A stretch of DNA of 54,704 bases, taken from the NCBI RefSeq assembly GCF_001870735.1, contig NZ_MORL01000032.1, positions 1 to 54,704 of the forward strand, written 5' to 3'. A program made the position numbers and the translations under genes. This DNA comes from Arsenicibacter rosenii. Its GTDB lineage: Bacteria > Bacteroidota > Bacteroidia > Cytophagales > Spirosomataceae. Below the pieces are notes generated by a model. The model searched no databases and had not been told where the DNA came from. It saw only the letters and a list, made by a program, of their open reading frames with translations. This document shows positions 43,470-52,220 of the stretch, piece by piece (positions within the stretch are counted from its first letter, which is position 1; each line of letters begins with the position of its first letter).

Positions 43470-45641
43470 ATGAGATCTTTATTCGCGTTTATAATGTTCT
43501 GTTTTAGCTTCGTCAAGGGCTATTCACAAAATGAACTTTATATTCACAGTTTATTTGATACTAAACTTTATTTAGTCGATCTGGATAACTGTACATCAAA
43601 GGCCATTGGTGAAATGCCAAATTATATGTACGACTTAGCAATGTCGCCAGATGGACAACTTTACGGTATTTCAAGTAAGAATAATCTATATTTGCTGAAC
43701 AAGGCTAATGGTACCGGAGAAATAATTTCCACATACCCATATACCCTTAACGCCTTAGTTTATGGATATGATGGTTACTTATATGCGTCGAGTTATAACG
43801 GAAATATTTATAAAATAAATCCTAAAGACGGGCGTTCCATATCACTCGGAAACTGTGGATATTCCTCTGGCGGGGATTTAACTTTTTACGAAGGAAATCT
43901 ATATCTTGCAGGTGCTTCCGGCAATTTGGTACTCATAAATTTGATAAATATTTCAGAATCCAGACCAATAGGAAATGTAAATATTCCGAGTATTTTAGGC
44001 ATTATAACCGTTGGAGGTACAGATTGTAACGGAGACAGGCCGAAGGTTTTTGCAACAGGAGATAATCAAATCTATGAGATAGATATAAAAAATGCAAGAG
44101 CTAAACAAGTATGCACACTGCCTGTCAATAGAATTGGCGGCGCAGCTTCTCTTGCTGAATCATCGAGGCCGATTAGAAAAAAAGCAGGTAAAGATTCTAC
44201 GATTTCGTTATGTTATAACGCTTTAGTGAAACTAGATCTGAATCAATATCTCAGACAGAACGATAGCGATGGCTTTTGGAGAAACAGCAACGATATAAAT
44301 CCGATAACAAGTTCCGGAATTTTAGCATCAGAAAATCTACCGGGTGGCGTTTATAAATTTCAATATATAGTAGGAAATAACTTTTGTGCTGACACCGCAG
44401 TTATTACTCTTAACCTAAAGAAAACGGTAGAAATCGAAAAAATACGTTTAACATCGTCAGGGTGTTATAATAAAAACGGATCGATTCAGGTCAATATAAT
44501 GGATCCAACCGGATTCGAGTTTGCCATTAACAACCAAAACTTTCAAAACAGTAACATATTCTTAAATCTGGAAAATGGTAGACATAAAATAACTGTTCGC
44601 AATCAAACAGGTTGCTTATTGGATACTGTGGTTATAATACCGTCTGATCTTGTGCCAGAACTCGATAAAATTGACGTTAAGAATACAAGTTGTGGTAAGT
44701 CAAATGGAAGTATTACGGTTATTGCTAATAGCAGTAACAATACGTTCAGCCTCGATGACATAAGTTATCAAAATTCTAACCAATTCAATAATTTACAACA
44801 TGGCGACTATACAATCTATCTAAAAAACGCGAATGGATGCAAATATTCTAAAAATATAATAATTAATTCAAGTAGCGCGCCGGAAATCATTTCAGTTATT
44901 GAAAATGGGACTAGTTGTAATTTAACAAATGGGTCCATAACGATAAATGCCTCCGGCGGAAAAGGAACCTTAACCTTCAGCAACAATGGCAAATATTTCA
45001 CCTACTCTAACATCTTTAACAATTTAAAATCAGGCTACTACAATATTGTTGTGAAAGACTCACTGAACTGTATGGATAATAAACCAGTACAGATAACAAG
45101 CAGTAGTAGCCCGAAAATATCTTTTATCAAGGCCGAACCGGCAACTTGTGGAATGGCTGATGGAAAACTAATAATAGAAGCAGACAGTGGAGTTGCGCCA
45201 CTATTATACTCTATTGATAATATCAATTTTATTCCTGCCTCGAACTTTGATTTTTTAACAAGCGGCGATTATGAAGTTTATGTAAAAGACAGCAAGAATT
45301 GTATATCTTCACAAAAAATAACAGTAAAATCAAATTGCATCAATACGATATATATACCGACAGCTTTTAGCCCTAACGATGATGGAATTAATGATTTTCT
45401 ACCGATATTTTTCCCTGACAATACTATAAAAATAAAACATTTTGAAGTTTTTAACAGATGGGGAACATCCGTATTTAACATTCCAGAAGGCGTTATAATA
45501 AAAAGCGGAGAAAAGCTATGGAACGGAGAATATAAAAATGCTACAATTGTAACACAAGGCGTTTATAATTATATACTCAGCATAGAATTTAATAGTGGTG
45601 AAATACACACATACCGAAATTCTATATTAGTAGTCTTGTAG
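43470..45641 (+). CDS. T9SS-exported surface protein with SprB-like repeats
   Basis: It has 723 residues from the ATG at 43470 and a signal peptide ending GYSQ. Residues about 25-245 form a propeller-like region (YDLAMSPDGQLYGISSKNNL, ALVYGYDGYLYASSYNGNI). A PKD/Ig-like part with FWRNSNDINPI follows. Four repeats of about 75 residues (about 325-625) then occur, each opening with SC or GC followed by xxNGSI, as in TSCGKSNGSITVIAN, and closing with YTIYLKNANGC, like SprB repeats. The C-terminus is the gliding-motility-associated T9SS type B sorting domain (YIPTAFSPNDDGINDFLPIF, then FEVFNRWG). It is strongly AT-rich with matching codon use, unlike the neighbours, and flanked by ctlX 3' duplicates, so it was probably acquired. 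Confidence 0.88.
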   Translation: MRSLFAFIMFCFSFVKGYSQNELYIHSLFDTKLYLVDLDNCTSKAIGEMPNYMYDLAMSPDGQLYGISSKNNLYLLNKANGTGEIISTYPYTLNALVYGYDGYLYASSYNGNIYKINPKDGRSISLGNCGYSSGGDLTFYEGNLYLAGASGNLVLINLINISESRPIGNVNIPSILGIITVGGTDCNGDRPKVFATGDNQIYEIDIKNARAKQVCTLPVNRIGGAASLAESSRPIRKKAGKDSTISLCYNALVKLDLNQYLRQNDSDGFWRNSNDINPITSSGILASENLPGGVYKFQYIVGNNFCADTAVITLNLKKTVEIEKIRLTSSGCYNKNGSIQVNIMDPTGFEFAINNQNFQNSNIFLNLENGRHKITVRNQTGCLLDTVVIIPSDLVPELDKIDVKNTSCGKSNGSITVIANSSNNTFSLDDISYQNSNQFNNLQHGDYTIYLKNANGCKYSKNIIINSSSAPEIISVIENGTSCNLTNGSITINASGGKGTLTFSNNGKYFTYSNIFNNLKSGYYNIVVKDSLNCMDNKPVQITSSSSPKISFIKAEPATCGMADGKLIIEADSGVAPLLYSIDNINFIPASNFDFLTSGDYEVYVKDSKNCISSQKITVKSNCINTIYIPTAFSPNDDGINDFLPIFFPDNTIKIKHFEVFNRWGTSVFNIPEGVIIKSGEKLWNGEYKNATIVTQGVYNYILSIEFNSGEIHTYRNSILVVL

Positions 45642-45690
45642 CATACCGATCTGCGACGGTAATTTTCAAAAGCAATTTTATCTTAGTCAA

Positions 45691-45750
45691 TCAACCTTCC
45701 GGAAACAAAACCGCATGGCAGTTTTTATTTTTAACTTCCCGGAAGGTTGA
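45691..45750. terminator. Two-way hairpin between T9SS gene and ctlX
   Basis: TCAACCTTCCGG (45691-45702) pairs perfectly with CCGGAAGGTTGA (45739-45750) across a T-rich loop of 36 bases. It serves the convergent T9SS-protein and ctlX genes. It resembles the hairpin at 42778, consistent with duplication of this end of ctlX. Confidence 0.65.
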
Positions 45751-45759
45751 TTATCAGTT

Positions 45760-46689
45760 CTACTTCAACGGCAAATGCACCTCACACATCATGCAGCGGG
45801 CAGAGCCACCGCCGTTGCCTTCGATCATCGATAAGTCGAAATGCATAATCCGTGCGTAGTCGTCCAGCACATCGATTTGTTTGTCTGTCAGTGACTTATA
45901 GGCCTGATCAGACATTACCAGCAGTTTCTGCCCCTTCTGCGTATTGACCAGCAGCATATTGCCCGCAAAGCTTGCCATCTGCTCCGGCGTAATTTCAACT
46001 ACCCGTTTTCCCAGCGTCTCCAGTTCCTGCCGCACCGCCAGCCGCTCGTCGATATCGGGAATGGCCTGCAGGCAGATCACCGCAAACGTATCGCCTATAC
46101 ACATCACCACATTGGTGTGATAAACAGGCTTACCACCGGCATCAACCGCGTGAAATGCCACGGCCCGGTAACCGGTCTTTTCGGCAAAGGCAGCGAGCAC
46201 CTCCGCATCCGTGCGGGGCGACAAACAGGCAAAGGCAACCCGGTTCATCCGGTCGAGTACCAGGCTACCGGTGCCTTCCAGAAACTTACCCTCCTTTTCG
46301 TACGCGCTCAGGTCGACCACGCTGCCAACGATAAAACGCGTAGCCAGATCGTCGATAATGTCCTGCCGGCGTTCGGCCCGCCGGTTTTCGGCCTGCATCG
46401 GATACAGAATTACCTTCCCGCTGAAGTGAAACGACACCCAGTTGTTGGGGAAAACCGAATCAGGTGTATGCGGATCGGCGGTATCGTCATACACCATCAC
46501 ATCAACGCCGGCAGCCGTCAGGTGGCGTACCATATCGTCGAACTCCCGAAGTGCTACTTCCTGAGCCGTTTCTTTGGTTTCTTCGGCCAGTTCCGCATTC
46601 TGGAAGGCATTTGATTCAGCGGTTTGCTGGTTAAAACCGAACTGTACGGGCCGAATCATGAGTATGCGTGAGGTGGTTTGTGACTGCAT
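45760..46689 (-). CDS. ctlX: CtlX-type citrulline/arginine-deiminase-superfamily hydrolase
   Basis: It has 309 residues. RILMIRPVQFGFN, SVFPNNWVSFHFSGKVILYP and the catalytic C-terminal GNGGGSARCMMCEVHLP with nucleophile Cys are those of CtlX, a guanidino-group-modifying enzyme linked to citrulline use. The family cleaves or transfers the ureido or amidino group. It is third in a minus-strand run after a creatininase-family gene and an arginine-deiminase-family gene, giving a coherent arginine/citrulline catabolic operon. A 3' fragment of it is duplicated at 42813. Confidence 0.92.
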   Translation of the reverse strand: MQSQTTSRILMIRPVQFGFNQQTAESNAFQNAELAEETKETAQEVALREFDDMVRHLTAAGVDVMVYDDTADPHTPDSVFPNNWVSFHFSGKVILYPMQAENRRAERRQDIIDDLATRFIVGSVVDLSAYEKEGKFLEGTGSLVLDRMNRVAFACLSPRTDAEVLAAFAEKTGYRAVAFHAVDAGGKPVYHTNVVMCIGDTFAVICLQAIPDIDERLAVRQELETLGKRVVEITPEQMASFAGNMLLVNTQKGQKLLVMSDQAYKSLTDKQIDVLDDYARIMHFDLSMIEGNGGGSARCMMCEVHLPLK

Positions 46690-46780
46690 AGGTTAGTTTG
46701 TCAAAAGTCAGAGGGTATTGGCAAAATGCCATTCAGCGCCATAAAATTACAAAAACTCCGGTAGCCGCAGGCAACATGCC

Positions 46781-48250
46781 CTACAACTTCTCCCGCCAGA
46801 GGGGCAGGCTCATGCAGTGTGACCCGCCACGGGCACGGCTCAGCTCGGCCGATGGCAGCATGATAAACGTATTTTCAATGGTTTCGGGCGAACTCTCCCC
46901 GCGCTCAAACCGTTCCAGCAACTCACTGGCTTTCAAGACGTCAAACCCCTTGGTCCGGAAAGCTTCCAGCGTTTTGTCATTACGGTCATAGCCAATGACC
47001 ACCCCATCTTTCAGGGCCAGCAGATTACACGAATCAGTCCACTGTTCGCGGGCACCAAACGGAAACTCGTTGTTGCCGGAATAAATAAACTGTACGGGCT
47101 CCGTACTGCCCAGATCATTCTTACTGATATCGGCGAGCAGGTCTTCCAGGTTTTCGATTTCGATGGGCTTATGCTCCAGCCCTTTGATAAACTGAAGTAT
47201 CTTAAGGTCTTCCGATACGTCTTTCGGCGCAAAAAAATGAATCACATCCCGTTTTTTAGCTTCGTCGCCGGTCCGGCCGAGCGATGCCAGCAGCACCCAC
47301 ACATTCCGTTTCACCTGCGTAAAAATGGTGTCGATGTGCATGTAATCGCGCTTTTTCGGAATCTGAATAACGGTTACCGTATCGACCAGGTTTTTCTGAA
47401 AGACGATACGCATGACCTGCTGGGCGGCGTAGAGCGTCGTCCGCTCGCTGACACCGATCAGCAGGTGCCGTGGGGCAATCATCATCACATCGCCTCCTTC
47501 CAGCGTTGAGCGGGTCAGGTCTTTGTTAACCTCCGAATCGGCCAGCAGGAACACGTGTTCGTTGTCCGGAATTTCGATGATATTATCGCGGTACGGAGCA
47601 AACAGCGGATGGTGGAAAAAGATATACTGGGTGAGCAGGGCCTCCCGTGTGCGCGCATATTTTGCGGGTTTATTGAGCAGAATATGGTCGTTGATGACAA
47701 TGCCTATGTCGCGGGTAAAGATGAAGTTGGGCACCGGCGCAAAAATCATCGTCATGGCGTCGTCGGGCAGGGTGCCGGATATCAGGATCTTGGCCAGCTC
47801 GACCGGATCGTAGCTTTGCAGCCGTTGCTGAGCGGCAAACGAGGTCCGCTCAATCCCGCAGATGGCTGCCACCAACTTGGTTTTAATGACCTCATCCGCC
47901 AGAATATCCGACAGCAGACACTGCACGTCAACGACTTTGTCGGACGCAAAATAGGCGGGGTGATCAGGCTTGAAAAAGTTGCGGTCGCTGGCCGGACCCA
48001 GTTCTGCAATACGCCCCCTTACTTTATCAGGATCCAGAAAATACAACAAAATCTTAACGTAGTAGTCGTATTCATCCCGTCGCATCGTATCGAGGTGAAC
48101 GATGTCTTCAAACAGCCAGTCCTGGGCTTTGGAAGGGATTACCTTCCCAAGGCCCCGGTCCGGACTATGGATCAGTAACCGCCGGAGCGTACCGATTTCC
48201 GAAGATACATTTAGTTGAAACGCCTTCTCTGTGGTTTTGCCATGTTGCAT
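46781..48250 (-). CDS. Arginine deiminase family protein
   Basis: It has 489 residues from the ATG at 48250; an alternative ATG at 48277 adds nine residues. LRRLLIHSPDRGLGKVIPSK, FTRDIGIVINDH, LEGGDVMMIAPRHLLIGVSERT, MHIDTIFTQVKRNVW and RGGSHCMSLPL, with the catalytic Cys near the C-terminus, define the amidinotransferase/deiminase fold. It converts arginine to citrulline and ammonia, or a related guanidino compound. It is longer than classical ArcA (about 410), which is usual for the Cytophagales form. It lies between the creatininase-like gene (45-base gap) and ctlX (91-base gap). Confidence 0.9.
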   Translation of the reverse strand: MQHGKTTEKAFQLNVSSEIGTLRRLLIHSPDRGLGKVIPSKAQDWLFEDIVHLDTMRRDEYDYYVKILLYFLDPDKVRGRIAELGPASDRNFFKPDHPAYFASDKVVDVQCLLSDILADEVIKTKLVAAICGIERTSFAAQQRLQSYDPVELAKILISGTLPDDAMTMIFAPVPNFIFTRDIGIVINDHILLNKPAKYARTREALLTQYIFFHHPLFAPYRDNIIEIPDNEHVFLLADSEVNKDLTRSTLEGGDVMMIAPRHLLIGVSERTTLYAAQQVMRIVFQKNLVDTVTVIQIPKKRDYMHIDTIFTQVKRNVWVLLASLGRTGDEAKKRDVIHFFAPKDVSEDLKILQFIKGLEHKPIEIENLEDLLADISKNDLGSTEPVQFIYSGNNEFPFGAREQWTDSCNLLALKDGVVIGYDRNDKTLEAFRTKGFDVLKASELLERFERGESSPETIENTFIMLPSAELSRARGGSHCMSLPLWREKL

Positions 48251-48294
48251 AACATGTTTCGTCGATGTTTCCGGCAAGATACACAGAAAGCCGT

Positions 48295-49056
48295 TTATTC
48301 ATACAGGTCGTCGAGGTCGGCGGCGGCGAGTTCAACGAGCAATTCGCTTATTTTCGATGTCAGGGCCTCCATATAGCGTTCGCCTTTTCCGGGGGTTGCC
48401 TGCTTCGGGTTGCCGATGCCGGTATCGTCCGAGACCTTCGACCATTGCCGCTCCGCCCAGGCCCATCCTTCACGGAATGCCGTGATTTTCCAGCGTTTGG
48501 CGTCGCCGTTGCCGGCTTCCTCAAGCGGCAGTACCAGATCCGGGTGCAGGTGCATCATCACGCTGGTTTCGAGCTCATCGGCATGGTCTCCTTTTACGTC
48601 GAAAAACGCCGACCGGTCGAGGACATTGAACCAGAAACAGGTACTGATAAACATCTTCGGGAACCGCACGCCCAGTTCACGGATCATCTGCCGGAAGTCG
48701 TTGCCGCCATGGCTGTTCAGGATCAGAAGCTTGTAGATCCCCTGCCGGTTCAGGACCTCCACGATGTCGTTCAGCACAGCCAGCTGGGTGCCGGGGTGCA
48801 TGTTGATGTCGAGCAAAATATCCGTCTGTCCTGTATTCACACCAAACGGAATCGTTGGCAGCACGATCACCTTCGCCCCCTGCTCCCAGGCTTTCCGGGC
48901 AGATCCGGCTGCAATAGCGTCGGCTTCGTATACGTCCGTTGCATAAGGCAGGTGGTAATTGTGGGCCTCAGTGGCGCCCCACGGCAGAATAGCGAGGTCA
49001 AACGATGTATCTTTGACGGCTTTCCAGTTGGTTTCGGCTAAAATATATGGTCGCAC
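48295..49056 (-). CDS. Creatininase family amidohydrolase
   Basis: It has 253 residues. The metal-binding motifs are ILPWGATEAHNYHLPYATD (Glu, His, Asp), LLILNSHGGNDFR and VKGDHADELETSVMM, all three conserved in creatininase and related formamide hydrolases. With ADI- and CtlX-like genes following, a guanidino, amide or formamide substrate is likely, but creatinine itself is unproven. It is first in its operon, with a consensus promoter at 49086-49093. Confidence 0.92.
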   Translation of the reverse strand: MRPYILAETNWKAVKDTSFDLAILPWGATEAHNYHLPYATDVYEADAIAAGSARKAWEQGAKVIVLPTIPFGVNTGQTDILLDINMHPGTQLAVLNDIVEVLNRQGIYKLLILNSHGGNDFRQMIRELGVRFPKMFISTCFWFNVLDRSAFFDVKGDHADELETSVMMHLHPDLVLPLEEAGNGDAKRWKITAFREGWAWAERQWSKVSDDTGIGNPKQATPGKGERYMEALTSKISELLVELAAADLDDLYE

Positions 49057-49085
49057 CAGGTACGTATTTGGTTTAATGATTCAGG

Positions 49086-49093
49086 CAAAGCTA
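49086..49093 (-). promoter_or_regulatory. -7 element of the guanidino operon
   Basis: Minus-strand TAGCTTTG matches TAnnTTTG exactly and lies 29 bases before the creatininase-family ATG at 49056. It is in the 43-base gap to the divergent yjbQ gene. Confidence 0.55.
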
Positions 49094-49099
49094 CGACGA

Positions 49100-49522
49100 A
49101 TGAATTGCTTTCAGAAAACAATCCGGTTACAACCCTGCTCACGGGGCTTTCATTTGATTACCCGCACCATCGAACGCGAGTTTCCGGAACTCCGGCAACT
49201 GAAAACAGGCATGGTACAGGTCTTTATTCAGCACACATCGGCCAGTCTGACCATCAACGAAAACGCGGATCCGACCGTCCGCGTTGATTTTGAAACGCAC
49301 TTTAACAAGATGATTCCCGAAAATATGCCCTACTATCAGCACGATTACGAAGGGTCTGATGATATGCCCGCGCACCTGAAAGCGTCGGTACTGGGCTCTT
49401 CGGTGATGATTCCGGTCACGAACGGACAGCTGAACCTGGGCACCTGGCAAGGCATCTACCTCTGCGAACACCGCAACCACGGCGGCAGCCGCACGCTCGT
49501 GCTGACGGCCTGGGGAAGTTAA
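49100..49522 (+). CDS. yjbQ: YjbQ/UPF0047 family protein
   Basis: It has 140 residues from the ATG at 49100; the frame is open upstream but overlaps the divergent gene. The family core is visible: HLITRTIEREFPELRQLKTG, QVFIQHTSASLTINENADP, then DYEGSDDMPAHLKASVLGSS and LGTWQGIYLCEHRNHGG. YjbQ has been linked to a secondary thiamine-phosphate synthase activity, but its true role is unclear. It stands alone, divergent from the guanidino operon. Confidence 0.92.
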   Translation: MNCFQKTIRLQPCSRGFHLITRTIEREFPELRQLKTGMVQVFIQHTSASLTINENADPTVRVDFETHFNKMIPENMPYYQHDYEGSDDMPAHLKASVLGSSVMIPVTNGQLNLGTWQGIYLCEHRNHGGSRTLVLTAWGS

Positions 49523-49539
49523 AACCGGATATTTTTTTA

Positions 49540-49773
49540 GATACTAGATGCTGGATGTTCTGGATACTGTAGATATTGGATACTGGATGGGCTCTGATCC
49601 TTGATTTTGGATAAACTGATAGCATCTGGTATGATGTTGCCATAATATGGCAAACCAATGGCCCGTAGGGCCACAACAGCCGCAGGCGTCGGTAGAACGT
49701 CGGTTCCCACAAAACATTAAATCCCCGTCGCTGTGCCGTCAGGTACAGCACATGCAGTTGTATTGTCACAAAA
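49540..49773. repeat. Degenerate short repeats (GATACTGGATG type) and GC-rich conserved-looking block
   Basis: Variants of GATACTAGATG, GATGCTGGATG and GATACTGGATG recur within 49540-49600. The block 49655-49740, with GGCCCGTAGGGCC and CGCAGGCGTCGGTAGAACGT, looks like a dispersed intergenic repeat rather than a gene, though I cannot verify copies elsewhere. No protein is supported in this interval. Confidence 0.4.
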
Positions 49774-49801
49774 AAAGCGGCTCAGATGCCTGAGCCGCTT
49801 T
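49774..49801. terminator. Two-way terminator between yjbQ and sufD
   Basis: AAAGCGGCTCAG (49774-49785) pairs perfectly with CTGAGCCGCTTT (49790-49801) around ATGC. It lies 20 bases after the sufD stop on the minus strand and has A/T flanks on both sides. Confidence 0.85.
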
Positions 49802-49820
49802 CCTGCCATCGCTGGTATGC

Positions 49821-51155
49821 TTACATCGCCAGTTTCCGGGCAACTACTGTACTCAGATACTCGCGGATTGGTTCTATTTTGATTTGGGTCAGCACGTCCT
49901 GGGCAAATGCGTACATCAGCAAGGCCTGTGCTTCGGCCCGCGGGATACCCCGTGACCGCATGTAGAACAGCGCCTCATCGTCGAGCATACCCGTTGTTGT
50001 TCCGTGCGAACACTTCACGTCATCGGCAAAGATTTCAAGCTGCGGCTTGGTATTCATCGTCGCTTCCGGCGACAACACCACGTTTTTACACGATTGGTAC
50101 GCGTTGGTTTTCTGCGCATCCTGACGCACAAAGATCTTGCCGTTGAATACCCCCGTCGATTTCTCTTCCAGAATGCCCTTATACAGCTCGCTGCTGTATG
50201 AGTTCGGTTTGGCGTGATCGACCAGCGTGTGGTTATCGACAAACTGACGGCCGTTCGGGATATACAGACCGTACATGTAGGCCTCACAGTATTCCCCGTC
50301 GAGGACGATGTTCAGGTTGTTCCGGACAAAGCCGCCGTTCAGCGTAACCGTTGCTGAATAAAAGTGACTATTATCGGCCTGATGCACCTGTGTTGTCCCG
50401 ATGTGGTAAGCCGTATCGGTATCGTTCTGTATTTTATAATGCTCTACATTGGCTTCACGCGCCAGCGTGATTTCGGTCACTACGTTGGTAAAAGCGGCCA
50501 TATCGCCCAGTGAGCGGTACGATTCAGCAATTTTTACGTTTGCACTGCGACCGACAATAATCAGGTTACGCGGCTGGGCAGCGACCTTTTTTTCGCGGGC
50601 GTCATTGATGTAGCGCAGGATAATCGGCTGCTCTACTACGTTTCCGTCCGGCACACGGATAAATACCCCGTCGTGGGCAAATGCCGTATTCAGGGCCGTA
50701 AAGGCATTTTCCTGATAGTCGGCCTGCCGCGCAAAGTAGTTGTTGATCGTTTCCGGCTGTGATTTCAGCGCTTCGGCGAAGCTCAGAATCTGCACGTCCG
50801 AAGCCGGACTAACGATGGTCGACATCTCCGGTTTGTAGCGACCATTCACAAAGTAAAGGATATTACCTGACAGGTTCGGGATTTCCAGCGTATGCAGGTC
50901 ATCGGCCGATAAGGTGGAAGGGGTTTCCAGCTCAAACGATTCCTGAATCAGGTTCTTTACATTGGCATACTTCCACTCTTCGTGCTTAATGGTCGGAAAG
51001 CCCAGTTTATCAAACTGTTGCAGGGCTGCCCGGCGCACCTGATGCACGGCAGACTTGCTTTCGCCATTGATTCGTTCCTCAGTCACCTGAAAAGCGGCCA
51101 GCAACTGGTCTTTCAGCGGAGAGGTCCGGGTATATGATTGAGAATTGGGAGTCAT
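49821..51155 (-). CDS. sufD: Fe-S cluster assembly protein SufD
   Basis: It has 444 residues. WKYANVKNLIQESFELE at the N-terminal side and the long beta-helix end are SufD features: HQADNSHFYSATVTLNGGFV, YMYGLYIPNGRQFVDNHT, KIFVRQDAQKTNAYQSCKNV, EIFADDVKCSHGTTTGMLD and FYMRSRGIPRAEAQALLMYA. SufD joins SufB and SufC in the scaffold on which iron-sulfur clusters are built. It follows sufC by 86 bases. No sufB lies upstream of sufC in this window. Confidence 0.95.
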   Translation of the reverse strand: MTPNSQSYTRTSPLKDQLLAAFQVTEERINGESKSAVHQVRRAALQQFDKLGFPTIKHEEWKYANVKNLIQESFELETPSTLSADDLHTLEIPNLSGNILYFVNGRYKPEMSTIVSPASDVQILSFAEALKSQPETINNYFARQADYQENAFTALNTAFAHDGVFIRVPDGNVVEQPIILRYINDAREKKVAAQPRNLIIVGRSANVKIAESYRSLGDMAAFTNVVTEITLAREANVEHYKIQNDTDTAYHIGTTQVHQADNSHFYSATVTLNGGFVRNNLNIVLDGEYCEAYMYGLYIPNGRQFVDNHTLVDHAKPNSYSSELYKGILEEKSTGVFNGKIFVRQDAQKTNAYQSCKNVVLSPEATMNTKPQLEIFADDVKCSHGTTTGMLDDEALFYMRSRGIPRAEAQALLMYAFAQDVLTQIKIEPIREYLSTVVARKLAM

Positions 51156-51241
51156 AATTGTTTGGTAGCAGTTTGCTGAGGCTCACGCCCGGCAGTAGGT
51201 TTATTGAACAACGGTTTCGGTCAATGCGATACTGCTACAGC

Positions 51242-52000
51242 TTACTGCTGGTATTCGACTTCAGCCTTAATCCAGTCGTAGCCTTTTTCTTCCAGTTCGA
51301 ACGCCAGTTCTTTCGGCCCCGACTTCACGATGCGGCCTTTGTACAATACGTGTACGTAGTCGGGTACGATATAATCCAGCAGACGCTGATAGTGGGTAAC
51401 AACGATTGTTGAGCGTTCCGGAGAGCGCAGTTTATTGACGCCTTCGGCCACAATCCGCAGGGCATCGATATCCAGCCCTGAATCGGTTTCATCCAGGATT
51501 GCCAGTTTCGGTTCCAGCATCGCCATCTGGAATACTTCGTTGCGTTTTTTCTCACCACCCGAAAATCCTTCGTTCAGGGAACGGCTCAGGAGCGACTGGT
51601 CAATATTTACCAGCTTCATTTTCTCCTTCATCAGTTTCAGGAACTGAACGGCATCCAGGGCGTCCTGGCCACGATACTTGCGGATTTCGTTCATCGCCGT
51701 CCGCAGGAAGTTGGTTGTACTTACACCCGGAATCTCAACCGGATACTGAAAGGCGAGGAATATACCTTCGGCAGCCCGCTCTTCGGGTGCCAGTTCTAAT
51801 AAATCTTTTCCATCAAAGAGAACACTCCCTGCGGTTACTTCGTAGTCTTCACGACCCGCCAGTACCGATGCCAGTGTACTTTTTCCTGAGCCATTCGGGC
51901 CCATAATCGCATGAACCTCACCGGCTTTCACCTCAAGGTTAATGCCCTTTAGAATTTCTTTTTCCCCAATCGAGGCCTGCAAATTACTGATAGTAAGCAT
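51242..52000 (-). CDS. sufC: Fe-S cluster assembly ATPase SufC
   Basis: It has 252 residues. Walker A is [17 protein letters not shown], the ABC signature [14 protein letters not shown], and Walker [13 protein letters not shown], the altered D-loop form typical of SufC. VHAIMG and [20 protein letters not shown] are also SufC-specific. It powers conformational change in the SufBCD scaffold. It has its own -7 element at 52034 and a leader of about 30 bases. Confidence 0.97.
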   Translation of the reverse strand: MLTISNLQASIGEKEILKGINLEVKAGEVHAIMGPNGSGKSTLASVLAGREDYEVTAGSVLFDGKDLLELAPEERAAEGIFLAFQYPVEIPGVSTTNFLRTAMNEIRKYRGQDALDAVQFLKLMKEKMKLVNIDQSLLSRSLNEGFSGGEKKRNEVFQMAMLEPKLAILDETDSGLDIDALRIVAEGVNKLRSPERSTIVVTHYQRLLDYIVPDYVHVLYKGRIVKSGPKELAFELEEKGYDWIKAEVEYQQ

Positions 52001-52033
52001 AATAGGTCAGTCGTAACGGCTGTAAAAGAACTG

Positions 52034-52041
52034 CAAAAGTA
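52034..52041 (-). promoter_or_regulatory. -7 element of sufCD
   Basis: Minus-strand TACTTTTG matches TAnnTTTG exactly and lies 33 bases before the sufC ATG. No TTG occurs at the ideal 19-base distance. Confidence 0.55.
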
Positions 52042-52145
52042 GCGCTAAATCAGATTGATTCTACGTAACCAACAAAAATGAGTTAATAAAAGTTGATTTT
52101 GTGGCTTCTGAAATGCAAATAAAACCCTGACAAGCAGATGCAAAG

Positions 52146-52172
52146 AAGCCCGGCTTCATCTGAGCCGGGCTT
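52146..52172. terminator. Terminator of the large surface-protein gene
   Basis: AAGCCCGGCT (52146-52155) pairs perfectly with AGCCGGGCTT (52163-52172) around a 7-base loop. It lies downstream of the surface-protein stop at 52221 and upstream of sufC, so it should insulate sufC from read-through. Confidence 0.8.
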
Positions 52173-52220
52173 GCCTGACATACTTGCTTATTCCTTCGGC
52201 ATCGAACCAAAGGAGATCGT

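Noticed and set aside
49416-49769. 117-codon minus-strand frame after yjbQ
   Set aside because: Half overlaps the yjbQ 3' end and half covers a repeat-like intergenic block. No protein features are visible.
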